From Bacteroidales bacterium (GTDB lineage Bacteria > Bacteroidota > Bacteroidia > Bacteroidales > Muribaculaceae), in the NCBI GenBank assembly GCA_019416425.1, contig DXXK01000072.1, positions 18,119 through 82,118 of the forward strand: DNA of 64,000 bases, given 5' to 3'. The translations under genes and the position numbers were made by a program. Positions 47,461 to 55,266 of the stretch are shown here, one piece after another (positions within the stretch are counted from its first letter, which is position 1; each line of letters starts with the position of its first letter). The notes beneath the pieces were generated by a model. The model had not been told where the DNA came from. It did not search any database and saw only the letters and a list, made by a program, of their open reading frames with translations.

Positions 47461-48515
47461 TTCAGTTCAAGTTTGTCAAGTTTACAGGGCAGACGGTCGT
47501 CGTAACGCCCCATCATGTCAATAATCGCATTCCTGCACTCTTCCAGCGTGCCTTTGAATTCGGCACCGGCCGCCTGCAGATGTCCGCCGCCGCCAAGTTC
47601 CTCGCACATATCGCTGACCGGAAAATCGAACCGGCTGCGCATCGACACCTTGATGCAGTCATCATCCTCGCGCAGGAATATGGAATATACCAGTCCACGG
47701 ATACGGAGCGGCTCGTTGACCAATCCCTCGGTCTCCCCTTTCTGGTAATTGAATCGTTTGAGCTCGTCCGCGCTAAGCGTTATCAATCCGCAGCGGTATT
47801 GCTCGAAGACCTCAAGCTTCTCCGAGATGGCGTAGGCATTCAGCTTCATCGCCGAGTACGAGGTGAGTTTGGTCGCCTCCCATAGAATCTGAGACTTGTC
47901 GACATCCTTCTGCAACAGACCTTCCAGAACAGTGTAGATTTCCGGATTGCCGCAATTCACTGTAAAATTCTGGGTATCCGTTATCAGACCTGTCAGCAGG
48001 CACTGCGCCGTAGCATCGGGCATCTCTATGTACCATCCCAGGTCGCACATCAGGCGGTAGACCAGTTCGCACGTCGATGACATCTCTGGATACGAGAAAA
48101 CCAACTGAGAGTCTATAGACGGTTTCTGATGATGGTCGATAAGCACCTTGATTGCCGGACTCTTCTCCATTCCCTCGGCAAGAAGACCCTGACGGTAATA
48201 TGCGTTGAAATCGCACTGCAATATCAGGTCGGCCTCGCTCATCAGACGGTCGGCGTATTGCTTGTGCTGCGTGTATACGACGACTTCCGATGTCGACGGC
48301 AGGAATTCCAGCGACTTGGGCATACGGTCGGGAATGACGACGGACACATGCTTGCCGCGCGCACGCAGCATATGATACCATCCCAATGAACTTCCGATGG
48401 CATCTCCGTCTGGCCGCATGTGACACGTAACCAATATGTTATCACTTTGTTCCAGAAGCTGTTTCAGCTCCCGGACCTTTTCCCTGGGGAATATCTGTTC
48501 CAAACTCATAGTCAT
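47457..48515 (-). CDS. nrnA: DHH/DHHA1 phosphoesterase, NrnA-type nanoRNase / pAp phosphatase
   Basis: 352 residues from the ATG at 48515 (MTMSLEQIF), chosen because the -7 box lies 8 nt upstream of it. DHH motifs are HMRPDGDAIGSSLG, LILQCDFNA, LIDHHQKPS and the DHHA1 motif GGGGHLQAAGAEF. Such enzymes degrade short RNA oligonucleotides and 3',5'-pAp. It heads a string of nine minus-strand genes ending with aguB. Confidence 0.92.
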   Translation of the reverse strand: MTMSLEQIFPREKVRELKQLLEQSDNILVTCHMRPDGDAIGSSLGWYHMLRARGKHVSVVIPDRMPKSLEFLPSTSEVVVYTQHKQYADRLMSEADLILQCDFNAYYRQGLLAEGMEKSPAIKVLIDHHQKPSIDSQLVFSYPEMSSTCELVYRLMCDLGWYIEMPDATAQCLLTGLITDTQNFTVNCGNPEIYTVLEGLLQKDVDKSQILWEATKLTSYSAMKLNAYAISEKLEVFEQYRCGLITLSADELKRFNYQKGETEGLVNEPLRIRGLVYSIFLREDDDCIKVSMRSRFDFPVSDMCEELGGGGHLQAAGAEFKGTLEECRNAIIDMMGRYDDRLPCKLDKLELK

Positions 48516-48523
48516 ATAATCTG

Positions 48524-48531
48524 CAAATTTA
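48524..48531 (-). promoter_or_regulatory. -7 box of nrnA
   Basis: Minus strand TAAATTTG, 8 nt before the chosen ATG; the mRNA leader would be only a few nucleotides. The rest of 48516-48616 is AT-rich and non-coding. Confidence 0.55.
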
Positions 48532-48616
48532 ATAATAATCCGCGAATAATTTAACATTTTTCGCAGTAATTATTAATAAACGTACAGTTTAATGGCTATC
48601 TGGTCTTTAGCTATGG

Positions 48617-48838
48617 TCAATGATTATCTTCGCTGTCGCTGCAGCAGGAAGGGCATTTCCCCTTCACGTCGGACTGCTTGGGACGGAATTCCTTATGGCA
48701 TACGTTGTTCATCGAACAGCCGGGGCACTGCGACATCCTGCTCCTGCGCTTCTTGCTGAACAGATTGTAACAAATCCACACCACTATCGCGGCCAGCAGC
48801 ACGAACACCGCGACATATTGCCATTGATTTCCAGTCAT
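48617..48838 (-). CDS. Small Cys-rich single-pass membrane protein (FeoB-associated type)
   Basis: 73 residues from the ATG at 48838. One membrane helix (about 7-24) is followed by a basic patch and a cytoplasmic cysteine cluster CPGCSMNNVC and CPSCC. This resembles the FeoB-associated Cys-rich membrane proteins, but no feoB is in the window. It begins 1 nt after the topB stop. The cysteines could bind iron or another metal; the function here is unknown. Confidence 0.72.
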   Translation of the reverse strand: MTGNQWQYVAVFVLLAAIVVWICYNLFSKKRRSRMSQCPGCSMNNVCHKEFRPKQSDVKGKCPSCCSDSEDNH

Positions 48839-48839
48839 G

Positions 48840-50711
48840 TCACTTCTTTTTTCCGGTTGTTTTCTTAGTCTTTTTCTCGTTCTTCCCCTTGGCTTCCTTT
48901 GACTCCGGAGCCGGTGTCTCGGCCACAATCCTGCGGTTGGAGGAATCGGTCAGCACGCTGCGTGTGATCTCACCGATCATTTCCTTCAGTTTGGCGATGA
49001 ATTCCGGCGCGCTGTAGTTTCCGGCCTCTATGGCCCGCAGCCTGCCTTCCCAGATACCTGTCAGGGCCGCGCTCTTAAGGAGCTCTTCCCTTATAACGCC
49101 TATAAGCTCGATTCCGGCTTGCGTGGCACGCAAGGATTTTCGTTCCTGCCGGATATATCCCCTCTTGTACAACGTCTCGATAATGGCGGCACGAGTGGAG
49201 GGACGCCCGATGCCGTTGGCCTTCAATGCCTCGCGGAGCTCCTCGTCCTCCACGTTCGACCCCGCCGTCTCCATGGCCTTCAGCAGCGTTCCCTCGGTAT
49301 AATACTTTGGCGGCTTGGTCGTCTTCTTCATCAGCAAAGGCTCGTGCGGACCGCTCTCCCCCGGCTTGAAGTCCGGCAGTATACGGTCGTCATCGTCATC
49401 CCTGACGCTTTCCTCCTGTTCTCTACCAGCGAATACCTTGCGCCATCCCGGATCCAGAATTACCTTGCCGGTGGTCTTGAATCCTGTCTTGCCTGCCTGG
49501 GCGGTAACCACGGTCTGCTCAAACGTGCAGTCGGGATAGAATGCGGCTATGAACCGCTGCGCTATGAGATGGAACACGCGTTTTTCCTCCAATGACAGTC
49601 CGGCAGACAATGCCTGACCCGTCGGAATGATGGCATGATGGTCGGTTACCTTGGAGTTGTCGAACACTTTTTTGCTTTTCTTAAGTTTCTCCCCAAGGAG
49701 CGGCTGCGTCAGGTTGGCATAGGGCTTAAGACTACGAAGAATGTCGGGACACTTGGGATACATGTCGTCCGTCAGATAGGTTGTGTCCACACGCGGATAT
49801 GTGGTCAGCTTCTTCTCGTACAGGCTCTGGATGGTCTGCAGGGTCTTGTCGGCGCTCATGCCGTACTTGCGGTTGGCCTCCACCTGCAGCGACGTCAGGT
49901 CGAACAGTTTCGGAGGCGCCTCGCGGCCCTTCTTCTTCTGCACATCCTCGATGACCAGCGGATACTGGCTGACCTCCTGAAGCAGAGCCTGACCCTTGGC
50001 TTCCTCCTCGAAGCCCTTGACCTGAGCCGAGAACAGAGTGTCACGGTACTTGGTCTTCAGCTCCCAGTAATCCTTGGGAACGAACTCGTCGATTTCCTTC
50101 TGGCGCTGCACCACCAGGGCCAGTGTGGGAGTCTGCACGCGGCCCACGGACAGGATCTGGCCTGCCTGGCCATATTTCAGCGAATAGAGTCTCGTGGCGT
50201 TGATGCCCAGGATCCAGTCGCCGATGGCTCGGCATATTCCGGCCTCGTATAGAGAGTCCAGCTCCTTATGGGCACGCAGGTGCGTGAAGCCCTCGCGCAC
50301 GGCCTGGTCCGTCAGCGAGCTGACCCACAGTCGGCGGATAGGCTTGTCGCAACCGGCCTTCTGCATCACCCAGCGCTGTATCACCTCGCCCTCCTGCCCG
50401 GCATCACCGCAGTTCACGATCTCGTCGCACTGCTCGATCAGCGACTTGATGACGTTGAACTGCTGCTGCACACCGGCGTCGGCCATCACCTTGATGCCGA
50501 AACGAGCCGGTATCATCGGCAGTGTCCCCAACGCCCATCGTTTCCAGTTGTCCTGATAGTCGCCGGGATCCTTCAGCGAGCACAGATGGCCGAACGTCCA
50601 CGTCACGCAGTAGCCGTTGCCCTCCATGTACCCGCCGTGCGACTGGGTCGCTCCCAGTATGCGTGCCAGGTCGCGTCCCACGCTCGGTTTCTCGGTGATG
50701 CAGAGTATCAT
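48840..50711 (-). CDS. topB: DNA topoisomerase III
   Basis: 623 residues, type IA. The TOPRIM domain begins MILCITEKPSVGRDLARILG and has the metal motif NCGDAGQEGE. The active-site Tyr lies in TYPRVDTTYLT; GIGRPSTRAAIIETLYKRGYI is the conserved C-lobe. The tail ends in a lysine-rich run. It overlaps mazG by 4 nt. Extra topB copies often ride on conjugative elements, but the housekeeping neighbours here argue for a chromosomal copy. Confidence 0.94.
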   Translation of the reverse strand: MILCITEKPSVGRDLARILGATQSHGGYMEGNGYCVTWTFGHLCSLKDPGDYQDNWKRWALGTLPMIPARFGIKVMADAGVQQQFNVIKSLIEQCDEIVNCGDAGQEGEVIQRWVMQKAGCDKPIRRLWVSSLTDQAVREGFTHLRAHKELDSLYEAGICRAIGDWILGINATRLYSLKYGQAGQILSVGRVQTPTLALVVQRQKEIDEFVPKDYWELKTKYRDTLFSAQVKGFEEEAKGQALLQEVSQYPLVIEDVQKKKGREAPPKLFDLTSLQVEANRKYGMSADKTLQTIQSLYEKKLTTYPRVDTTYLTDDMYPKCPDILRSLKPYANLTQPLLGEKLKKSKKVFDNSKVTDHHAIIPTGQALSAGLSLEEKRVFHLIAQRFIAAFYPDCTFEQTVVTAQAGKTGFKTTGKVILDPGWRKVFAGREQEESVRDDDDDRILPDFKPGESGPHEPLLMKKTTKPPKYYTEGTLLKAMETAGSNVEDEELREALKANGIGRPSTRAAIIETLYKRGYIRQERKSLRATQAGIELIGVIREELLKSAALTGIWEGRLRAIEAGNYSAPEFIAKLKEMIGEITRSVLTDSSNRRIVAETPAPESKEAKGKNEKKTKKTTGKKK

Positions 50712-51493
50712 TCGCGGTTTTTCTTGTATTCGTCCCAGAGAGCGTCCATCTCCTGGAGCGTCAGGTCGCTGACATGCTTGCCCTGCGACTTGGCACCCGC
50801 CTCGATATAATTGAAACGGTCGATAAACTTGCGATTGGTATGCTCCAGCGCGTTCTCGGGATTGACGCCGTAGAGACGCGCCGCATTGATGATGGCGAAC
50901 AGCAGGTCGCCGAACTCAGCCTGCAGGCGCTCCTTGTCCTTCGACTCGATCTCGGCCTCGACCTCCGACACCTCCTCCTTGACCTTGTCCCATACATCTG
51001 AGCGGTTCTCCCAGTCGAATCCAACGGCGGCGGCCTTCTCCTGGATACGGGCGGCCTTGATCAGCGCGGGCAACGCGCGGGGCACACCGCCCAGCACGGT
51101 CTTGTTGCCGTCCTTCTCCTTCTCCTTGAGTTTCTCCCAGTTGTTCTTCACGGCCTCGGGAGTATCCGCATGAACGTCGCCGTAGATATGGGGATGGCGG
51201 TAGACGAGCTTGTCCGTCAGCTTAGTGCATACGTCGGCCATGTCGAATGCCTCCTTCTCCTCGCCGATCTTTGAGTAGAACACCACATGGAGCAACACGT
51301 CGCCCAGCTCCTTGCAGATATTGGCGTTGTCGTCCGCCATCAGGGCGTCGGCCAGCTCGTATGTTTCCTCTATGGTGTTGGGACGCAGCGATTCGTTGGT
51401 CTGCTTGCGGTCCCACGGGCATTGAACGCGGAGTGTGTCAAGCACATCCAGCAGGCGGCCGAATGCCGCGAGTTTCTCTTCTCTTGTATGCAT
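50708..51493 (-). CDS. mazG: Nucleoside triphosphate pyrophosphohydrolase MazG
   Basis: 261 residues from the ATG at 51493 (MHTREEKLAAFGRLLDVLD); an upstream ATG at 51532 would overlap the previous gene. Two all-alpha MazG domains are seen: CPWDRKQTNESL with EETYELADAL and ELGDVLLHVVFYS in the first, EVEAEIESKDKERLQAEFGD and LLFAIINAAR in the second. It hydrolyses non-canonical or excess NTPs to NMP and pyrophosphate. Confidence 0.93.
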   Translation of the reverse strand: MHTREEKLAAFGRLLDVLDTLRVQCPWDRKQTNESLRPNTIEETYELADALMADDNANICKELGDVLLHVVFYSKIGEEKEAFDMADVCTKLTDKLVYRHPHIYGDVHADTPEAVKNNWEKLKEKEKDGNKTVLGGVPRALPALIKAARIQEKAAAVGFDWENRSDVWDKVKEEVSEVEAEIESKDKERLQAEFGDLLFAIINAARLYGVNPENALEHTNRKFIDRFNYIEAGAKSQGKHVSDLTLQEMDALWDEYKKNRE

Positions 51494-51509
51494 GGGTTCA
51501 GTCAGTTTT

Positions 51510-52463
51510 TTAATTTTTCCGTTTTGACTCATGGCGGAACAGCTGCCATGAGTTCACTATATTCTGCCAGGCTATGTAGGCCGCCGGGCCAACGGATGCC
51601 ATGGGCATCATATAGGCCATGGCCAGCCATACGGCCAGCACGGTGTTCTTCTGCATCAGGCTCTGCGCGCAGCTGACCCGCAGGTCCTTGTCAGTCGGTT
51701 CGCCGCGCCGTCCGGCCCGTGCCATCAGCCACGCTCCGAGACGGCGTCCCGCCACGAACTGTATCAGGCAGACGGCAAGCGCACCGAGTACCAGCCATAT
51801 CAGTGTGCCGAGCTGGTTCTCGTCCCAGTGCAGGATCACGAAACTGACGCAGCTGCCCACAATCAGCAGCAGCGCCACCACCCACATGTAGAACGACAGT
51901 TGCTGCGACTTGGCCACGGCATTATGAGCCCTGGGCCACAGGTAACGCAACAGCAGGGCCGCGACGATGGGCAGGATCAGCAGCGGGAACACCTGCCGCA
52001 TGATGTGCAGGGTCGACTCCCAGAAGCTCATGGTATGGAAATCGCCGACTATGGCAAGCACAGCCGATCCAACCACAGCCACGAACGTATTGCAAATCAG
52101 CGAATAGGTCGCCACATACGAGATGCTTCCGCCCAGCATCGAGGTTATGACCGGCGCAGCCGTGGCCGTCGGTATGAATACGCAGATGAACACACCCTCG
52201 GCTACCGTATGGTTCATCGGCAGTATCGCCATATAGACCAGGGCGCCCAGCACCATCTGGACCGTCAGCAGGGTCAGCTGCGAGATGTGCGGCTTGAACT
52301 CCTTGGGCTCCAGACGGCAGTAGGTGATGAACAGCATCATGAAGATCAGATAAGGCGACAGGAACGTCAGGTATCCGATCCATTTGTAGAACAACGCGCC
52401 GACCAGCATGGCTATCGGCAGCATCGCGCTTTTCAGCTGCTGACGATGTAATGCTATCCTCAT
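51510..52463 (-). CDS. Bile acid:sodium symporter (BASS) family transporter
   Basis: 317 residues from the ATG at 52463 with nine to ten membrane helices. The family features are LSPYLIFMMLFITYCRL, a discontinuous-helix motif FIPTATAAPVITSMLGG and a late AYMMPMASVGPAAYIA segment. The fold is that of the sodium-coupled BASS transporters; the bacterial substrate may be an organic anion other than a bile acid. It starts 2 bp after the mtnN stop and is followed by mazG, a conserved-looking string with no clear functional link. Confidence 0.85.
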   Translation of the reverse strand: MRIALHRQQLKSAMLPIAMLVGALFYKWIGYLTFLSPYLIFMMLFITYCRLEPKEFKPHISQLTLLTVQMVLGALVYMAILPMNHTVAEGVFICVFIPTATAAPVITSMLGGSISYVATYSLICNTFVAVVGSAVLAIVGDFHTMSFWESTLHIMRQVFPLLILPIVAALLLRYLWPRAHNAVAKSQQLSFYMWVVALLLIVGSCVSFVILHWDENQLGTLIWLVLGALAVCLIQFVAGRRLGAWLMARAGRRGEPTDKDLRVSCAQSLMQKNTVLAVWLAMAYMMPMASVGPAAYIAWQNIVNSWQLFRHESKRKN

Positions 52464-52465
52464 AT

Positions 52466-53155
52466 TCAATCCAGCCTTAAGAGTATCTCCTCAAGTACTC
52501 GGAACGTCTTTTCGGGTGCTTCGCTAAAGAAATTGGTGTATTGTGAGAAATTGTTACCGCTGCCGGGGGTATCGCTGATGACGCGCACCACCATGAAAGG
52601 GACACCGCAGGCCGCACAGGTCTGGGCGATGGATGCCGACTCCATGTCGCACGCCTTGGCGTCGGGATACGAAGCCTTGATCCGGGCCACCTCCTCGGGC
52701 TTGGTGATGAAGATGTCGCCGGTGGCGATGATTCCGGTCTTCAGCCCGGGATTATCGTGCTTAAGCTCCTCGACGATCCTCATTCCCGGCTCATAAGGGG
52801 TGAATACCCTGGGGAAACCGTCGGCCTCGTCGCGCTCGGTGCCGGGTCCGCACCACACGTCATGGTAACCCGCTCCGGATGCCGCCAGGACCGTGCCGAT
52901 GGGCACAGCAGCATCAGCGCCTCCGGCTACGCCGCTGTTGATCACCAGCTCTGGCCGGAATCCATGGATGATGCGGTATGTACGGAGGGCCGAATTGACC
53001 TTTCCGATACCACATTTGGACAGAACCACCTCATGATGACCGATCCGGCCGTCGTATATCAGCTGTCCCTCTACCTCTCTCTCCGTATGGTCAGGCATTA
53101 GCTCCAGAAGCAGTTTCAGCTCCTTGTCCATGGCCGCCACTATCGCTATTTTCAT
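52466..53155 (-). CDS. mtnN: 5'-methylthioadenosine/S-adenosylhomocysteine nucleosidase
   Basis: 229 residues from the ATG at 53155 (MKIAIVAAMDKELKLLLELM). It cleaves MTA and SAH to adenine and the thioribose sugar. Motifs are LSKCGIGKVNSA, INSGVAGG, ATGDIFI and CDMESASIAQTC with the catalytic Asp in VRVISDTPG. It is transcribed from a divergent promoter region shared with the Sua5 gene. Confidence 0.94.
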   Translation of the reverse strand: MKIAIVAAMDKELKLLLELMPDHTEREVEGQLIYDGRIGHHEVVLSKCGIGKVNSALRTYRIIHGFRPELVINSGVAGGADAAVPIGTVLAASGAGYHDVWCGPGTERDEADGFPRVFTPYEPGMRIVEELKHDNPGLKTGIIATGDIFITKPEEVARIKASYPDAKACDMESASIAQTCAACGVPFMVVRVISDTPGSGNNFSQYTNFFSEAPEKTFRVLEEILLRLD

Positions 53156-53176
53156 TTTCCTTCTGATTTTACACTG

Positions 53177-53214
53177 CAAAATTAGCGAAAATTCAAGACT
53201 ATTCCTTATTTTTG
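53177..53214. promoter_or_regulatory. Divergent -7 boxes for mtnN and the Sua5/YrdC gene
   Basis: Minus strand TAATTTTG (53177-53184) lies 21 nt before the mtnN ATG; plus strand TATTTTTG (53207-53214) lies 22 nt before the ATG at 53237. The -33 elements are weak. Confidence 0.55.
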
Positions 53215-53236
53215 CGGAAAGATTTGTTTAAATACC

Positions 53237-53821
53237 ATGAATACAGTAAAAATCTGGAACGACAATCCGTCGGACAAGCAGTTGGATGATATCTCCGCCA
53301 TTCTGGATGACGGCCAGACCGCCATCATCCCCACCGACACTATGTACGCGCTGGTGTGCGACGCCATGAACATGCGGGCCATCGAAAGGATATGCAAATT
53401 AAAAGGCATCAATCCGGAGAAAACCAACCTGTCAATTCTTTGCGCCGACATCTCGATGGCGTCGGAATACGCCCGCATCGACAACAAAGGCTTCGCGATA
53501 CTGAAAAACGAGACGCCCGGCCCGGTTACGCTGCTGTTCCGCACGGTATCCAACCTGCCTCGTACTTTTAAGAACCGAAAGACCGTGGGTATCAGGATTC
53601 CCGCCAATGAGACGGCACGCAGGATAGTGGAACGTATGGGGCGGCCGCTGCTTACCACCACCATTCAATACAAGGACGAGGATTATGCCGTAAACCCGGA
53701 GCTCATAGCCGAGGCCTACGAGGGCCGTATCGACCTGATGGTCGATGGCGGACAGGGTGGAACGGAACAGTCCACTATCATAGACTGCACCGGCAACGAG
53801 CCTGTGGTGATCAGAGAATAA
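53237..53821 (+). CDS. Sua5/YciO/YrdC family threonylcarbamoyl-AMP synthase
   Basis: 194 residues of the YrdC fold: IIPTDTMYALVCDAM, the basic motif CKLKGINPEKTNLS and PGPVTLLFR. It likely makes threonylcarbamoyl-AMP for the t6A modification finished by TsaD (32.4 kb). YciO-type paralogues also match, so the exact activity is by family. It is a monocistronic plus-strand gene within a largely minus-strand area. Confidence 0.85.
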   Translation: MNTVKIWNDNPSDKQLDDISAILDDGQTAIIPTDTMYALVCDAMNMRAIERICKLKGINPEKTNLSILCADISMASEYARIDNKGFAILKNETPGPVTLLFRTVSNLPRTFKNRKTVGIRIPANETARRIVERMGRPLLTTTIQYKDEDYAVNPELIAEAYEGRIDLMVDGGQGGTEQSTIIDCTGNEPVVIRE

Positions 53822-53837
53822 CGACCAGGCAAGCCAC

Positions 53838-54116
53838 TCAGAGACCGGACTGCACCGATTCCACGATGTAGACGCCGATTATGCCTACAACCATCAGGAT
53901 GGCGAACACGAACGCCCACAGGTCCAGCAGCTTCGACATATTGGGTATACGCAGCATGAACACCGCCATCAGATGGAAGAAAGCCATCATGAATGCGAAG
54001 AAGATGGGGATGTACTCCCACCATTCCGGGTTCATTAACGCTGTCAGCACCAGAACAACCATAACAAGCACCATGGCGCATATGGCCAACGGCTTCGACT
54101 CTCTCAACTTGCTCAT
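53838..54116 (-). CDS. Small integral membrane protein of unknown function
   Basis: 92 residues with three hydrophobic helices (about 9-27, 33-52 and 63-85), short connecting loops and a charged N-terminus (SKLRESKP). No catalytic motif is seen. It lies 12 bp after the Spi-like gene on the same strand and 16 bp from the end of the convergent Sua5 gene, so it may be co-transcribed with the Spi-like gene. Confidence 0.7.
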   Translation of the reverse strand: MSKLRESKPLAICAMVLVMVVLVLTALMNPEWWEYIPIFFAFMMAFFHLMAVFMLRIPNMSKLLDLWAFVFAILMVVGIIGVYIVESVQSGL

Positions 54117-54128
54117 ATCGTAATCTTG

Positions 54129-55073
54129 CTATCTGTGGACCTTGAAGGCGTATATGTCGCCTCTCGAGGTCATCGCCAATACTATATAATATCCCGACGG
54201 CATACCCGTCAGGTCGAAGTTCATCACGTTTGTGCCCTTGAACTTAAGCTCGCGGGTCATAGAGCCCGAAACAGCGTAGACACGCATCAGCCGCGCCTCG
54301 TCGGGCAGCTGGATACTGTAGGCTCCGGCTCCCTGGTATCTCACTATCGAATCCGTGGGTATCAGGATCTTCTCGTACGCCGCCGCGCGAGCGCGTTCCT
54401 CCTCCTCTATTCCTCGTAGAAAGTCCTCGTAGAAGCTGAACGGCACTTCCTCAATTGCTTCATCACCTAAGACATCACTCAGCTTGTAGTCACGATACTG
54501 CTCGGGATTGTACAGGTCGAACTCCACAGCCGTAGGCATCACTATCCACGAGTTGCGGCGGTCCAGTTCCTCAAGCCGCTCACGGGCCTCGTCGGTCAAC
54601 CGGCGGTATTCCACCGTGCCGTAGGGATTCTGCAGTATGTTGGTGAAATATTCAGGTATGTTCTCCCACGCCCGCTTGGCCGACTCGGGGACGCGGCTGT
54701 CGTAACGTATCAGCTCGATTTCGCGGGCGAACCGCTCGAACTGGTCATGCTCGGCATCCTTGACGTCGGATATGCTGAAATTCCTGTCGCGGCTGTACGC
54801 CAGGACGGGATACGCCTTGCTGTCGGCCGAAATCATGACGTACCCGCCACGCGGGGTGTTGTAGACGTAGAAGGGCGTGAACAGCCGGTTGGTAGTCAGC
54901 TGGCGGCCGTTCCATATCAGCTTGGGGGCCGGGGTGGTCTGGTCGAACATGGTGTTGAAGAAAGTCTGCGCCAGTCGCGACGCCATTTTCTGCGTCACCA
55001 CCTCCGCATGGGCCACCGCTACGCCAAGCACAAGCAGACATACCATCATTATGATTCTATTTGCCGTTCTCAT
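54129..55073 (-). CDS. Secreted Spi-like protein without a peptidase domain, possible type IX sorting tail
   Basis: 314 residues with a signal peptide (IIMMVCLLVLGVAVAHA). Residues about 25-105 look like the Spi/streptopain propeptide fold (MASRLAQTFFNTMF, YNTPRGGYVMISADSKAYP, VLAYSRDRNF), normally the inhibitory pro-region of C10 cysteine peptidases. No Cys/His peptidase domain follows; the middle is charged and helical. The last 70 residues (RVYAVSGSMTRELKF, DLTGMPSGYYIVLA, YAFKVHR) resemble the type A C-terminal sorting domain of the type IX secretion system. It could be a free peptidase inhibitor exported to the surface. Both domain calls are by pattern only. Confidence 0.65.
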   Translation of the reverse strand: MRTANRIIMMVCLLVLGVAVAHAEVVTQKMASRLAQTFFNTMFDQTTPAPKLIWNGRQLTTNRLFTPFYVYNTPRGGYVMISADSKAYPVLAYSRDRNFSISDVKDAEHDQFERFAREIELIRYDSRVPESAKRAWENIPEYFTNILQNPYGTVEYRRLTDEARERLEELDRRNSWIVMPTAVEFDLYNPEQYRDYKLSDVLGDEAIEEVPFSFYEDFLRGIEEEERARAAAYEKILIPTDSIVRYQGAGAYSIQLPDEARLMRVYAVSGSMTRELKFKGTNVMNFDLTGMPSGYYIVLAMTSRGDIYAFKVHR

Positions 55074-55169
55074 ACCTTTATAACGGCCCGTGGCAACGAA
55101 ATTTTATGAAAATGTCGTTTTTTATCCAATAATTCACGCCGAATGCTTAATAATATGCCGGAATTTCGT

Positions 55170-55177
55170 TAAATTTG
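55170..55177 (+). promoter_or_regulatory. -7 box of the PPi-phosphofructokinase gene
   Basis: TAAATTTG in the 193-bp gap before the gene, giving a leader of about 85 nt. The remainder of the leader (55178-55266) shows no obvious structured RNA. Confidence 0.5.
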
Positions 55178-55266
55178 CAGTCTGAAAGCAGTATAGGCCT
55201 CAATGCCTGACAACGATACAGACGAAAAGCTAAAATCACCATACAGAAAAAGGTAAAATAAAACTC

